Shown: positions 53,779-64,000 of the stretch, one piece after another | How positions within the stretch are numbered: position 1 is the stretch's first letter | How the letters are laid out: each line of letters begins with the position of its first letter | NCBI GenBank assembly: GCA_009823395.1 | Contig: CM020513.1 | Location: 21,234,001 to 21,298,000 of the forward strand | Reading direction: 5' to 3' | DNA length: 64,000 nt | Source of the DNA: Thamnaconus septentrionalis | Taxonomy: Eukaryota; Chordata; Actinopteri; Tetraodontiformes; Monacanthidae | Notes under the pieces: model-generated | Databases searched by the model: none | The model's input: only the letters and a program-made list of their open reading frames with translations | What the model was told of the DNA's origin: nothing | Program-made: the position numbers and the translations under genes

Positions 53779-54828
53779 TTTTCTTCTGACTGATCTTCCC
53801 CGCCAGCGTGCCTTTTTTCAGCGTGCGTCTTAGCTGCTTTTCCTCCTGTTTTAAAACTTGGCCGCGGGCCTGCTGACAAAACGATAGCCTCTTTTTCAGG
53901 TCTGAAATATCGACGGCTATATCACTTATAATTAGATTTCCCTGTCCGTGAGGTGAACTCACACACCGAACCCAACAACACTGCTCCATGCAGCTTAAAA
54001 TGTGGTCTTTTAATAGCAGAAACCCCGCAGTGGAAGTTGGATATGTTTGAAAAATATTTCTGACGTTCATACAGTCAAAATGAATCACTTTGGATTTCAT
54101 TTTTGTCCTTGAAAATAAGCCCATTCATTCATATATGGGATATTTTACGTTTGCATTGATTTAATCAGCTACCATCAGCTTTGATGTTCCTGTTTTTATG
54201 TCTTTCCTTTCACAAATTCTCTTTTTTCCCCCTATGGATACAGCAACAGTAAGAGCACGATGAAAGAGCAGTTTCAGTATAACATCAGTCTTGCTCATTG
54301 CGCCCACCATCTGCCACGATATTACCGTGCCAGTCAATATTATAACAGTTTAGATTGTTTTGTCTAAACTTTTTTGTTTGACAAAGTCAAAACGCAGCAC
54401 GTCAATGTGCGCCGGTGGGAGAAAAACTCGCTCGGTGGAGCCGAAACACATCTAACCACCGCGTCTCTGCAGAGGGGAGTTTCCTCTAAGTGTCAGCCGA
54501 ACCAGGTGACCTTTGTTTGGTTGCCTTGCAAAAATAAAAAAGGGGCGTAACACCTGGGAAGAGCAGCGTGTCGCTTCAAGGCGAGCGAGGACTCACTCGA
54601 ACCCGGCTTACTGCTCACTCCCAGTCTGAAGTATTTAAGACATCCTCTTGATTAAGTTGTCGATAAAAAGTGAGGCGAGGAGCCTTCGGGCCGCTGGCAC
54701 ACATGCAGTGTGGTCAGTGTGGGATTTAAAAGGAGATCCGGGGGGGTCCGACCCTTCCCGATTAACCCATGAGACCCCCTGAAAGCCTCAAAGTATTATA
54801 AATATAATTATAAATATTAATTCTTTCA

Positions 54829-54885
54829 TCCATCTATCCATCCATTTTCAATACCCGCTTCTTCCTGAACTCAGGGTTGGGGCGA
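54829..54885 (-). mobile_element. Short L2/SINE-type tail fragment
   Basis: ATCCATCTATCCATCCATTT followed by TCAATACCCGCTTCTTCCTG matches the start of the tail at 8.1 kb. Only about 55 bp remain. Confidence 0.55.
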
Positions 54886-55019
54886 TATAAATTTTAAAAA
54901 AATGTCCTGTGTGTAACAATCAGGGGCCTCCCCCTCCGAATACTGACGGGTTATTTCGCACACCGACCGTAGCGGCCCCCAGAAGCTCGTTATCACCGTG
55001 TTTCCGAGGGGCACGATGT

Positions 55020-55056
55020 GTCTGTCTGTCTGTCTGTCCGTCTGTCCGTCCGTCTG
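55020..55056. repeat. (TCTG)n/(TCCG)n
   Basis: TCTG units shading into TCCG. Confidence 0.93.
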
Positions 55057-55404
55057 GCGGCCCTCGACCATATTTATCGTGGCTCCTCTTCTGTGAGAAT
55101 TGATGCCGGCGGCTTTAATAGGCCTGACGGCAGGTGTGACATCATGGTGCTATTTTAGCGGCGCGTGTGAACAACTTCTGCGACTCGGCGGGGCTCAAGG
55201 TCTGCTGTCGAGGAGCAATTTTTATTTATTTTTTTTCCTACGTTGGGACGGTAGAAAGAGCGCGATCCGTGCGTGTTTGCTGCAGCGTTTCCCACCGAGC
55301 GCAGGCGCCCCTGACTGGATGCACGGTAACCTGTTCAGGAGCGATGTGGTCAGGTGTAGCTTGATCAGTCTAACTGGAATCAACTCGTATTTTTAGTTTA
55401 GATA

Positions 55405-55438
55405 GAAGAAGAAGAAGAAGAAGAAGAAGAAGAAGAAA
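55405..55438. repeat. (AAG)n microsatellite
   Basis: About 11 AAG units. Confidence 0.95.
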
Positions 55439-55676
55439 TACACATATATTTACTTTTAAATAACTAATTTAACACTATTTTTTATATTTTATATAGTATT
55501 GTATTTCGTTTGAAATAAATATCAGGCCTGTTGACGCAGGTGAAAAATAAGCCCGGGCAAAGTTTGATTTTGAGAATTATTTTTGCTTCATTGCTCATCG
55601 TGTTTATCGTGCAGCAAGGAATTCTTTTCCTCGCACTCGCTCTCTCCCTCTCTCTGTCTGTGTCTCTCTCCCTCTG

Positions 55677-55678
<2 letters not shown>

Positions 55679-55716
<38 letters not shown>
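55679..55716. repeat. (CA)n microsatellite
   Basis: About 19 CA units after CTCTCT runs. Confidence 0.96.
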
Positions 55717-55719
<3 letters not shown>

Positions 55720-56153
55720 TCGAGTCTAAAGTGTTCAGGATTGATCTAGCCAATTGAACAATCATTCAAAGTGGATTATCTCATTAGAGATGAGTTGCTT
55801 TCCTGACTGCAATCGATTGTGCTGCCGTGCGTACGAATCTCACCGTTAATCCAGCGTATTCTGCCGAATTTAACATTTTTATCACTATTTCCACATCCAA
55901 TTTCTGTTGAATTTTCCCGTTTGAATTTCTTTCCCTTCACCCTGTCTTTCTCGGCCCTCCCTCACATTTGCTGTTCGTCCCCTATTTTTCTTTTTCCTTT
56001 TTTTTCCGCCCTGAGGTTTCCTCCTTCCGCCTCTCTTTCCCTCCATTTCTTTCACACTACAAGGCAGCAAATGACTATCAGATGGTCGTAATGCAACACT
56101 TCAAACGCAGCAGAAATGATGACTTGCGTCTTCTCGTGCTTTCCTTGCCCCTG

Positions 56154-56154
<1 letters not shown>

Positions 56155-56193
<39 letters not shown>
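56155..56193. repeat. (GT)n microsatellite
   Basis: About 19 GT units. Confidence 0.96.
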
Positions 56194-56196
<3 letters not shown>

Positions 56197-56533
56197 ACCA
56201 AAAGGGTTTTTCACTTGTGTTCCCGCGGACACACTGCGAGTGGCCGTCCTCTTCCTGTTGTTGTCCTCTCCTTCTTCTCTCCGAAGTCATTTTTTGCCCC
56301 TCAATCTTTCTGTCTTTGATGAGCGATACTTGGCAGGGTGCATAATTCATGTGCTTCCCGCCCTAATGCCTTTAGCATTGATCCGTCTGAGCGAAACACA
56401 ACGCACCGGGAACACACAAAGGCAATCCTCACGCACACACACATGCACATTTGTGCATAAAATACACAATTTCTAACTAGATTTTCTGCCCCTCCGCAAC
56501 AGAAAAATGTAATCCATCGATTTCCATTTAATT

Positions 56534-56539
<6 letters not shown>

Positions 56540-56567
<28 letters not shown>

Positions 56568-56568
56568 A
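56540..56568. repeat. (GT)n microsatellite
   Basis: About 14 GT units. Confidence 0.95.
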
Positions 56569-57340
56569 GCGCACGTGTGCTTGCAGGCATATTACGATGG
56601 AAATGTCTTCCATTAGAGCAAGAGGCAGTTTTATAGAAATCAAAAACTGAGGACTGGAGCAGTTTGATGTGATTATGTGTGTGTGGGAAGAGCAGGTCAC
56701 AAGCTCGTTCTTGTCGGTCCGGAACGGACTTGACTGAGAAGTTTTACATTTTCTAGGTTAAGACCGAAATAATAAAAAAGGCCTGAAAGGACCAAATATA
56801 TCTCTACAAATATCTATATATAATATCTATGCAAATATATAAACAAAACATTTATGTGTATTTTATAATTATATATATGTGTGTGTGTATATATATAAAT
56901 CTATATGTATATATATACACATATAAGTGTGTATAATAATAATAATACATATTTATATATGTCTATATATCATATTACAGTAAGAAATACTATTATTTTA
57001 GTGAAGTTGTTTATATTTGTTATTAAAGTAATTTGTTCTTCAGAGATATTTTAATATTTTTTTACACTTTAATACAGTATCTATCTTACACTTTACTATT
57101 TGTAAGGCATGGAAAATAAATAATATGTAGAATAAATGTTCATTTCAAAACAGAAAAGAAATTACTTTTAGTGTTTAGAACATAAGCAAATAATGGCAAA
57201 GCGGCAGCTCCAGTTCCTGTTTAAAAGAAAAGTTTCCAATTTGATAGTCTAACAATATCTACTGCTTTCAAGTACAAGTAATTTGGCAAATGTTGACACC
57301 TCTTAATATTCGCTCTGTTTGTTCTTGTCTCCCTCTCAAG

Positions 57341-57457
57341 GCCTTTGTGGCCACAGGCACCAACCTCTCTCTCCAGTTCTTCCCTGCCAACCTGCTCGGA
57401 GAGCAGCGGCAGGTTCCCACGAGGGACTACGTTGACTTTGAGAGGGAGACGGGAAAG
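57341..57457 (+). CDS. cbfb: cbfb exon 3 (CBF-beta residues 56-94)
   Basis: The exon reads AFVATGTNLSLQFFPANLLG then EQRQVPTRDYVDFERETGK. AFVATGTNLSLQFFPA and GEQRQ are hallmark CBF-beta stretches at the RUNX interface. Human has SWQ where this copy has NLL, and T, S, E and L for V, T, D and F further on, all in a known variable loop. The acceptor is ccctctcaag and the donor is AAG before gtaaga. Its 117 nt and phase-0 ends match the family. The next exon (VYLKAPMILNG in vertebrates) is not found before base 64000, so the gene continues past the window. Confidence 0.97.
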
Positions 57458-57567
57458 GTAAGACCAGGCGCGAGATATCCCAAAAACTCACGAGGTCCAT
57501 GTGCTCTCACATCAGCTGTTGATGAAGTGACTGATTTCAACATAAGACTTAAAAGTTCCTGGAGAGG

Positions 57568-57604
57568 CGGGGGGGCGGGGGGTGGGGGTAGGGGGGGATG
57601 GGGG
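57568..57604 (+). promoter_or_regulatory. cbfb: G-quadruplex-prone block in cbfb intron 3
   Basis: Five runs of five or more G separated by single or double bases (C, T, TA, AT). This satisfies the usual quadruplex rule strongly. It begins about 110 nt after the exon 3 donor, on the transcribed RNA's sense strand. Confidence 0.8.
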
Positions 57605-58262
57605 TCAGGCTCTCACATGATTGTTTGATTCATTTGATACACACATTTTGAAAAATGGAGAAACACACGCCTACGTCTGCTGGTTTGCTTTCTGTTCCTC
57701 TTTTATGCTATGAAGTGAAAATGGCCGTCCAGACAACCAGGGACACAAAGCTAAACCAGCTGAGCAGGCTGCAAAGACGTCGGGTCGCTCATCCCGTCGC
57801 TCTGGACGTGATCCGCTGTAGTGTGCTGTGCAGAGGTCCTCCTACTGCTTGATGTGTTTGTTTGTTAATTGTCTCCCATGGCTCTAAATCCCTGTATGTG
57901 TGTACGTGTGTGTGTGTGTGTGTGTGACTGGAAGTCAGAAGCTCCTCCACGGACACTGGCCAGCTGAAGTGAATGCTCACTGGCGGCTCATTAAAAATGC
58001 ATTCTCAGAGAATCAATGAGCCCAGGGCCGATGCGCTAATCTCACCCTGTTAATTATTTAACACACACAAGTGCCTCCGTGGGTGCAAACCGTGTGTGTG
58101 CGCCGGTGTACGCCTCTCCGAGTGTTTTGCATACAGCTTCAATCGGCAACGTGCGTGGCGTGCACATTGTCCACAGTGAGTTTGTGGCCGCGCTTAAGAC
58201 GATTTTTTCAGTCCCTGGTCACCAAAACAGCGCTCACATATCTGTGAAGTTTTAATGAGGCC

Positions 58263-58844
58263 AAGGCCTCGTCCTCACGGGGCCGAGTTTTGGAGTATTG
58301 GTAAGACTTTTCTAATGTGTGCAGGCTTTATCAAACCAACAAAGAGCATTTCCATATTTACAACCCTTACGCTTCTTTAGCAAATTACTTCATTGTCCAA
58401 AATCTCCCTTGACCCGTGTGGGCTAACCCTGCCAACATCAGCAACAGTGGCAGATTGCACACAGTCTTGGGTTCGCTTAAAACTCCGTGTCTTTGATCGA
58501 CACGAACGTTCGCGCTTTCTCGCTCGTGCGTTCATATTCGTAACATCATCTCTCTATTTTTCTCCTTTTCTTTCAGTTTGTTTCATGGTTGTATTATAAC
58601 GCCTGGATAGGGCGCCGCCACTCGGCTGGCATGCTTGTTTTTTCAGTGGCCACCCGTGGTGTTGCAAGAAGAAAAAGAAAGATCACACGGGGCCCAAAAA
58701 GCATACCTTTTTTATGTAGAGCTCCCCTTACGGGCCTGGCGTATACACTGCAACGGTTTCAAATTCTTCGGTACGATGACAAGTCTAAGGAAGGTTTTTT
58801 GAAACGAACACCTATTTTTTGTCTCCATGTGGACAAAGGCCTAA
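58263..58844. mobile_element. Candidate inverted-repeat element in cbfb intron 3
   Basis: AAGGCCTCGTCCTCACGG at the left and CCATGTGGACAAAGGCCTAA at the right are imperfect inverses (AGGCCT..TCC.CA.GG shared). The right part reads GTTTTTTGAAACGAACACC, a pattern seen in fish DNA elements. Target duplication was not resolved. Confidence 0.4.
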
Positions 58845-59250
58845 GAGTCATTGGTTGTTGAGAACTTTCACTGCGGCTCTTTTGAACGGAAGCCAATAAT
58901 TCACGCACTCAACACACACTCTTACACACTGTGGATAAACTCAAACATTCTGACCATTTTTTTTCACTCCTTTTATCCACGTATCCGTACTGACACTCAG
59001 TGCTTCCACCACGGCGAGTCAAATTAGATAGTCCCAGAAGCTGCTTTTTGACAGCTTCAGTCAAGACCTGTAGTTTCATTTCACCTTTTTGTTGTGCATG
59101 ACAGGCCAAGTGCCCAACGTGGTGTCTTGAGCGCAACGTAATTTAAATATATGATTGTAGATGTGGACTACGACACTTTGTTGTGTTGTCCAATGCAGTC
59201 TTTCATTGTGTATGAGATGTTTTCTCTGTAGTTTCCCAACAAGTACTGTT

Positions 59251-59254
<4 letters not shown>

Positions 59255-59286
<32 letters not shown>
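59255..59286. repeat. (CA)n microsatellite
   Basis: Sixteen CA units. Confidence 0.96.
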
Positions 59287-59288
<2 letters not shown>

Positions 59289-62055
59289 ACCCTCTGCAGC
59301 AGCCTGCTGGACCTCCCTGTAGACTGTAACTGTCAGGGAGAGGCAGAGATTTTGTGTACGCTGCAACCTCTCCTCTTAATTAATGTCACAACACAATCAC
59401 ACAATGCACTCCCCACGATAATTCCTTCGTGCCCGAAACCCTGTTTTAATTCTCTCACAGAAGTATTTTCACAAAAATAACAACGGACACAAAAAGCTGA
59501 GCTGCGTTGTTGTGAGCCAGCAAGAGCAGGCAGCATATTTGTGGTTGATCATGGGGACGTATTAAATATTGTCTGGAGTAGTATGTCAGAGGAAGCCTGT
59601 ATCTATGTCCTTAAGTTCAATCCCTGTTGCCTTTTTTCCCTTATTTAAATGCATTTGCACACAGGAGTTTGCAACAGAAACACTGCAAAGCATCTTTACA
59701 AACCAAAAGTTTAGACTGGACACGTTAAGGTTTTGTCCGCACACAGATGAGGGGAAGAGAAACAGTTTCACCTCCTCATTGGACAAACGTATTTTTTACT
59801 ACTGAGTGAGAAGAGTCTTCTTTTCATTTCATTACATTGACGCATTGCCATAACCAGTGACACCTAGGCAAGTCTGACGTGAGGTCTGGCTACTTTGTTA
59901 AGTACATTTCAAACTTTTTCGAAGCCTTTTTACAAAGTCATTCGTCTCAAGCAAAACTAAAGAAAATGGTGTCCAACTAATGTGAAGTCCCAGTCCCAGT
60001 TCCTTTCTTTCATAAGCAGAAGCAGTCTCAAAGCGCAGCACTCTCATAATAACTCTAGTTATTATTGAATAAGTTTGATATTGTCCAATTTTTATTTTTT
60101 TTTACCGAATGTGTGTGTCAAAAAGTATTAAAGTCAAGAAGTTGTTTGAAAGGCAAGATATTTCTAATATAAAAGTCAAAGCCACGACCTGTAGGGAGAC
60201 CGTCTGATTGGCTACAGATGATTCTCCATAGAAACACAAAGGATTTCTGAATCCACACACATCAGGGGAGCCTCAAAATTGTCATACAAAAATTCAGTTG
60301 AATTCCCAACAACACATGGATTTTGTAAATGTACACAGGTTGTATATAAATGTTGAAACAAAAATGCAGATTGTCTTTCAGTTCAGATTGCAATATTTGT
60401 TTTAATCTACACAGATTTATATGAACATCCACTTTCGTTCTTCATTCCTTCTACTCGCTATTCTTGACTGCGTGCCCCACCCACCCCCATACTTTTCAAC
60501 CATGCTTCCTTTTCCTGCTCCGGTACTCTCTCCGCCTGCCGTCTCCCGCCATTCTTTTCTCCCTCGCGCCTCAGTTCTAAACACAGATGGTGCCAAACCA
60601 GAATGGTAGCAGAGCCAGGTTCAAGTTGGTCAGAAAATACAATGTGTGTGCAAGGGTTAGAAGTAGCCTCTCGGTGCCGTGCAGGCTAATGGAAGCCAGC
60701 TGTGGAACAAAGCCGATTTGAGCATTAGCATCTAACTAGCTAGCAAGCTTCAAACCTGGAGTTCTCGCATCTGCAGCTGCTTTATCTGGCACATAACGGT
60801 GACACGTTGATTATAAAGCACTAAACGCCGTTGAATGGGCTGTGTAGCCGAACTTTCACCGGCCAAAATACTTCTGTGAACACAAGACAACCATAAACAG
60901 AAACAAATGTAAGGCGCATTGCTTGGGTGGCAGTGAACGCCAGATGTCACTCTGAACTTTTTTTCCCCCCCTTTGCTTGATAAGCAGTATTAAATGGAAA
61001 TGAAAAAGAAAAATTCACATATACACATATATATGCACATAAATATCGGGAACGGGAATTTTTTTTTTAACAATCACATAGCTGCTAAACAGCAGATGTT
61101 TACTTTTGTGATACTTTGTTGACTTTTAAGTGTAGTGTCAGAGCATTCAGTGCGTTTTATTTATTTTATTATTCCGGGATCCAACTCAACTCATACGAAA
61201 CTTGATATTTTTCTCGGAAACTGGCTTCGGCACGGACTAATTGCTGGAGGAAAAGTTCCACGCGTTCCTCTGAGGATGTCACTTAGGAGGAGGTTGAAAC
61301 CACAGGAATCATATCGCAAAGTTTTGCTTGTGGAGGTTGTTTTTTTTTTTTCTCAGTGTGTGTTTGTGTGCGCGAGTGTGTCTGTGTGAATCTTGGAGCG
61401 TATCGGGGACTGTGTTTGTGCGCTAACCTTGCATGCCGATGAGACCAGGAGACGGCCCGGCTCGGAGCTTATCCTCGTGCACTCAGATCTCCATACAAGA
61501 AGGCGCACACAATCACATCGGCGGTAAACACGAGCTGAAAGAGAAAGAAAAGAGGCAGACAGAAATGAGTGGTTGTGGTTTGGGGGGAACCCGGTGAAGC
61601 CTTAACAAGAAGCAGATGAGCGTGTCTGTCACAACCATGATGGAAGAGGTCAGTCTGTCAGGGGACGACGAAACCAGTGCCAGTGCCCGACTCGTGTCGT
61701 GAGTGCACAACAAGTCACAATTATTTGCTGCACGTCCAGAGAAACAATATGGTGTTTTCTCACAAGTGTAGCCAAAACACTGTTATTGCCGTCTGCGTGC
61801 GGCTTGGCTGGACTTCAAGTGAATACACACCTAACATACTGCACAAACTGAGGCATCACCATGTGTCCGCTAGCTCCTGCAACACCTACAGTATGTCTTT
61901 GTGTTTGTGACTTTTCTTGCGTACGGTTTGGTTTTGATTCACACTCTAAGCGTTGTGGCGTCACCGACGTGAAACTGCGGCTCTCAAAAAGTACTCCAAA
62001 CAATCAGATAGAACAAAGTTGCTTATGATATGGTGACTCCTCCATGTGTTATGTC

Positions 62056-62131
62056 TAGATAGATAGAGTGATAGATAGATAGAGTGATAGATAGATAGTG
62101 ATAGATAGAGTGATAGATAGATAGATAGATT
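62056..62131. repeat. (GATA)n with GAGTGATA interruptions
   Basis: AGATAGATAGAGTGATAG pattern recurs four times, then pure GATA. A TTGCTTCATTGATAGCAAAT follows, similar to retroposon tails. Confidence 0.92.
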
Positions 62132-62506
62132 TGCTTCATTGATAGCAAATTGGAAAGCTACGCTATATGTTTGCTATCCAGCAATGTAACCTTGTGGAAC
62201 CACATTTATACACCAATTAGCTTGACGGTAACTTACTGATCAAGTCATTGACATTACGTATATTCCATTATATATCAAGCAGCCGTCAGAGATTTGGCTG
62301 TGTCTAATCATCCTCAACATTTGGTGTCGGTAAATACATTCACAATGTGAACGCTCGCCTTTCTGTCAGCATTTCTCTCGCAAACATGTTTTTCCCTTTT
62401 AATCTGCGCGCAGACCTGGTCACATAATTACAGCCTGCGTCCCAGAGAAAGATTCAAAAGGGTTTTCTTTTTCTCTTTCTTTCTTTCTCTCTCTCCCGCT
62501 CTCCCC

Positions 62507-62508
<2 letters not shown>

Positions 62509-62537
<29 letters not shown>

Positions 62538-62642
62538 GACGTTAATGTGACACTGGAGAATCATGGAGGCTTAAACCTGATAGCTAAATTACAGGGTAAC
62601 AGAAGTGTGAGATATAAGATGTGTGTGTGTGTGTGTGCGTGC

Positions 62643-62679
<37 letters not shown>

Positions 62680-62848
62680 GGCGCGCACGGCAAAGTGCGG
62701 TGTTCTGTTTCCATCTGTACGGAAGCTGTGCCACCAGTGCGTGACTTGTCAGTGACATCATCAAAGGCAGACCGCTAATTGGTTCCCTCTGCTACTGCTG
62801 CTCTGCATCTAACAGTGTGTGTGTGTGTGTCTGTGTGTGTGTGTGTAA
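62509..62848. repeat. Microsatellite cluster, CA and GT
   Basis: (CA)13 at 62509-62535, (GT)n with GCGT at 62620-62678 and (GT)n with a CT interruption at 62815-62846. Confidence 0.93.
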
Positions 62849-63331
62849 GAGAGAGGCAGAGAGAGAAAGAAAGCCATAGACTGTATGTTTGTATATTTTG
62901 TGCGTCCCAAGTGATTCTCGTGTCCTTTTTAAACGGAGGTCGTTTCCTTCAATCCGTGAACTTTCACACACGCACGTACGGTCCGAGTCGGCCTCACAAC
63001 ACTCAACACAAACTAACCTGGCTTAAAAAAAAAAAAAATCACACACACGCTCACGTCGCGTGCATAAACACACACGGCGCAATCACGTCTCCTCCCACAA
63101 GGTGTCATATTTCTTCCTCCGGGCCCTTAGATCAATGACCACACCCACTCCCACAATGCACTGCGGCACATGCATAGACAGGGTGCTGTGTTTGTCTGCT
63201 CTTTGTGTGTTTGTGTGTGTTTGTGCACGAGCGTGCACGCATGTGTCCTTGCATCACGTCTTTGTGCTAGAGCAGAGCCCTGTGTTTTTGCACATACAAG
63301 GTGAAAGACAGAGAGAAAGAGAAGAAGAAGA

Positions 63332-63335
63332 CTGT

Positions 63336-63392
<57 letters not shown>
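63332..63392. repeat. (GT)n-(GA)n compound microsatellite
   Basis: About 14 GT units switching directly to 16 GA units. Confidence 0.96.
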
Positions 63393-63393
<1 letters not shown>

Positions 63394-64000
63394 CACAAAG
63401 TGCAGTTGTTGAGTGAAAGAGGTCAGTCTGGTGTGAATTTCCGCACGTGTGTGTCAGTTCCATTTCTTTTCGCAGGAACTCTGTCTGCCGAGCTGGGCTG
63501 AAAGCCTGCAGCAGCACAACCTGCTCACCTTGACTCTTTACAACTCTGTCGTCTCAAGTACACAAACTAATGCGTTTGCGCTAATTAAAACAGACTTTGG
63601 CTACAGAGGAGTTTTGTTTTTTTTTTAAATTTGTTTTCACAGCTGTGTGTAGAATCGTAGTTGGTGCATCACAGTGTGCGGCGTCAGCCGTTTCAAATTC
63701 AATTCTCAACCCACGTCAGGCCAAAGCACCTTCACTGCTGCTTTACCAAAAGTGACATAAATGTGCAGCGTCGTCTGGCTGCTGAATCAAGAGAAATACG
63801 TGCCGTCTGAGCCGGCCAGGTATTTTCCCTTAGGTGCGAACCATCGGCAGTGCCAAGAGGAGAGAGGGAGAACACTCATTTGTCTTCGTCGCTTTGGCAG
63901 AAGCGTGAATGTCTGTGGGTAGTTCAGACAAACTACCCAGACCGGAAGTGTTCACGTTTATCAAGACATCATATGGAATCTTTGAAAAACTGTTCCAACT

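Larger units (their letters stand above)
52256..57340 (+). other. cbfb: cbfb intron 2
   Basis: Phase-0 intron of about 5.1 kb. Several (GT)n/(CA)n blocks, a (TCTG)n run, an (AAG)n run and a long AT-rich stretch at 56.8-57.2 kb occupy it. A fragment of the L2/SINE-type tail lies near 54.83-54.88 kb. The stretch 54.37-54.56 kb is mixed in composition and could be regulatory. No coding frame was recognised. Confidence 0.9.
57458..64000 (+). other. cbfb: cbfb intron 3 (incomplete)
   Basis: Begins at the gtaaga donor of exon 3 and reaches the window edge without the next exon. It has a G-quadruplex-prone block about 110 nt in, a possible inverted-repeat element at 58.26-58.84 kb, (CA)n at 59.26 kb, (GATA)n at 62.06 kb and a dense cluster of CA/GT/GA microsatellites at 62.5-63.4 kb. 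No convincing gene on the opposite strand was seen. Confidence 0.85.

Noticed and set aside
54440..54480. RUNX-like site TAACCACCGC in cbfb intron 2 (autoregulation idea)
   Set aside because: The core fits the RUNX consensus only partly and one site of this length occurs often by chance.
57458..64000. Searched for cbfb exon 4
   Set aside because: No peptide resembling VYLKAPMILNGVCVIWKGW was found in any frame, so exon 4 is placed beyond the window rather than forced onto a weak match.

Overview
The window is vertebrate nuclear DNA, almost certainly from a ray-finned fish and probably a percomorph. It has split genes with GT-AG introns, very dense (CA)n/(GA)n microsatellites, hAT-type MITEs, a tRNA-derived SINE and a non-LTR retrotransposon relic. 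No bacterial, organellar or CRISPR-like structure was seen. About 1.1 kb of roughly 64 kb is protein-coding.

Two genes are supported, both on the + strand. Gene 1 is gnao1 (G protein alpha subunit Go), covered from inside intron 3 to its 3' end. Exons 4, 5 and 6 lie at 11778-11938, 18246-18374 and 20587-20716. Two alternative terminal cassettes follow. The first (exons 7B and 8B, 25081-25234 and 26654-26841) encodes the GoB-type C-terminus. The second (exons 7A and 8A, 31777-31930 and 32533-32720) encodes the GoA-type C-terminus. Each cassette has its own stop codon and 3' UTR. Exon lengths of 161, 129, 130 and 154 nt and the splice phases fit the Go/Gi gene family. Exons 1-3 must lie upstream of the window.

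Gene 2 is cbfb (core-binding factor beta). It begins with its ATG at 51473 and runs off the right edge. Exons 1-3 (51473-51550, 52169-52255, 57341-57457) encode residues 1-94. The remaining exons lie beyond base 64000. About 16 kb of apparently non-coding DNA separates the two genes. The two products do not share a pathway: Go couples neuronal receptors to effectors, and CBF-beta is the partner subunit of RUNX transcription factors.

Layout: 1-11777, gnao1 intron 3 with composite repeats, purine/pyrimidine tracts and a clean hAT MITE. 11778-26841, common exons plus the GoB cassette, with MITE copies in three consecutive introns. 26842-31776, GoB 3' UTR and spacer with a distal poly(A) candidate, a long TG/CG tract, an E-box palindrome and a long pyrimidine tract leading into exon 7A. 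31777-35570, GoA cassette and its 3' UTR. 35655-51472, intergenic DNA with a SINE, a LINE relic, hAT remnants and the cbfb promoter. 51473-64000, cbfb.

I did not find a convincing undescribed biological system. The observations most worth testing are regulatory: how the two Go cassettes are chosen, the C-rich tracts directly after both Go stop codons, and quadruplex or triplex-prone tracts beside cbfb exons. Conservation and repeat-family statements rest on recognition by eye; no alignment or database search was run.
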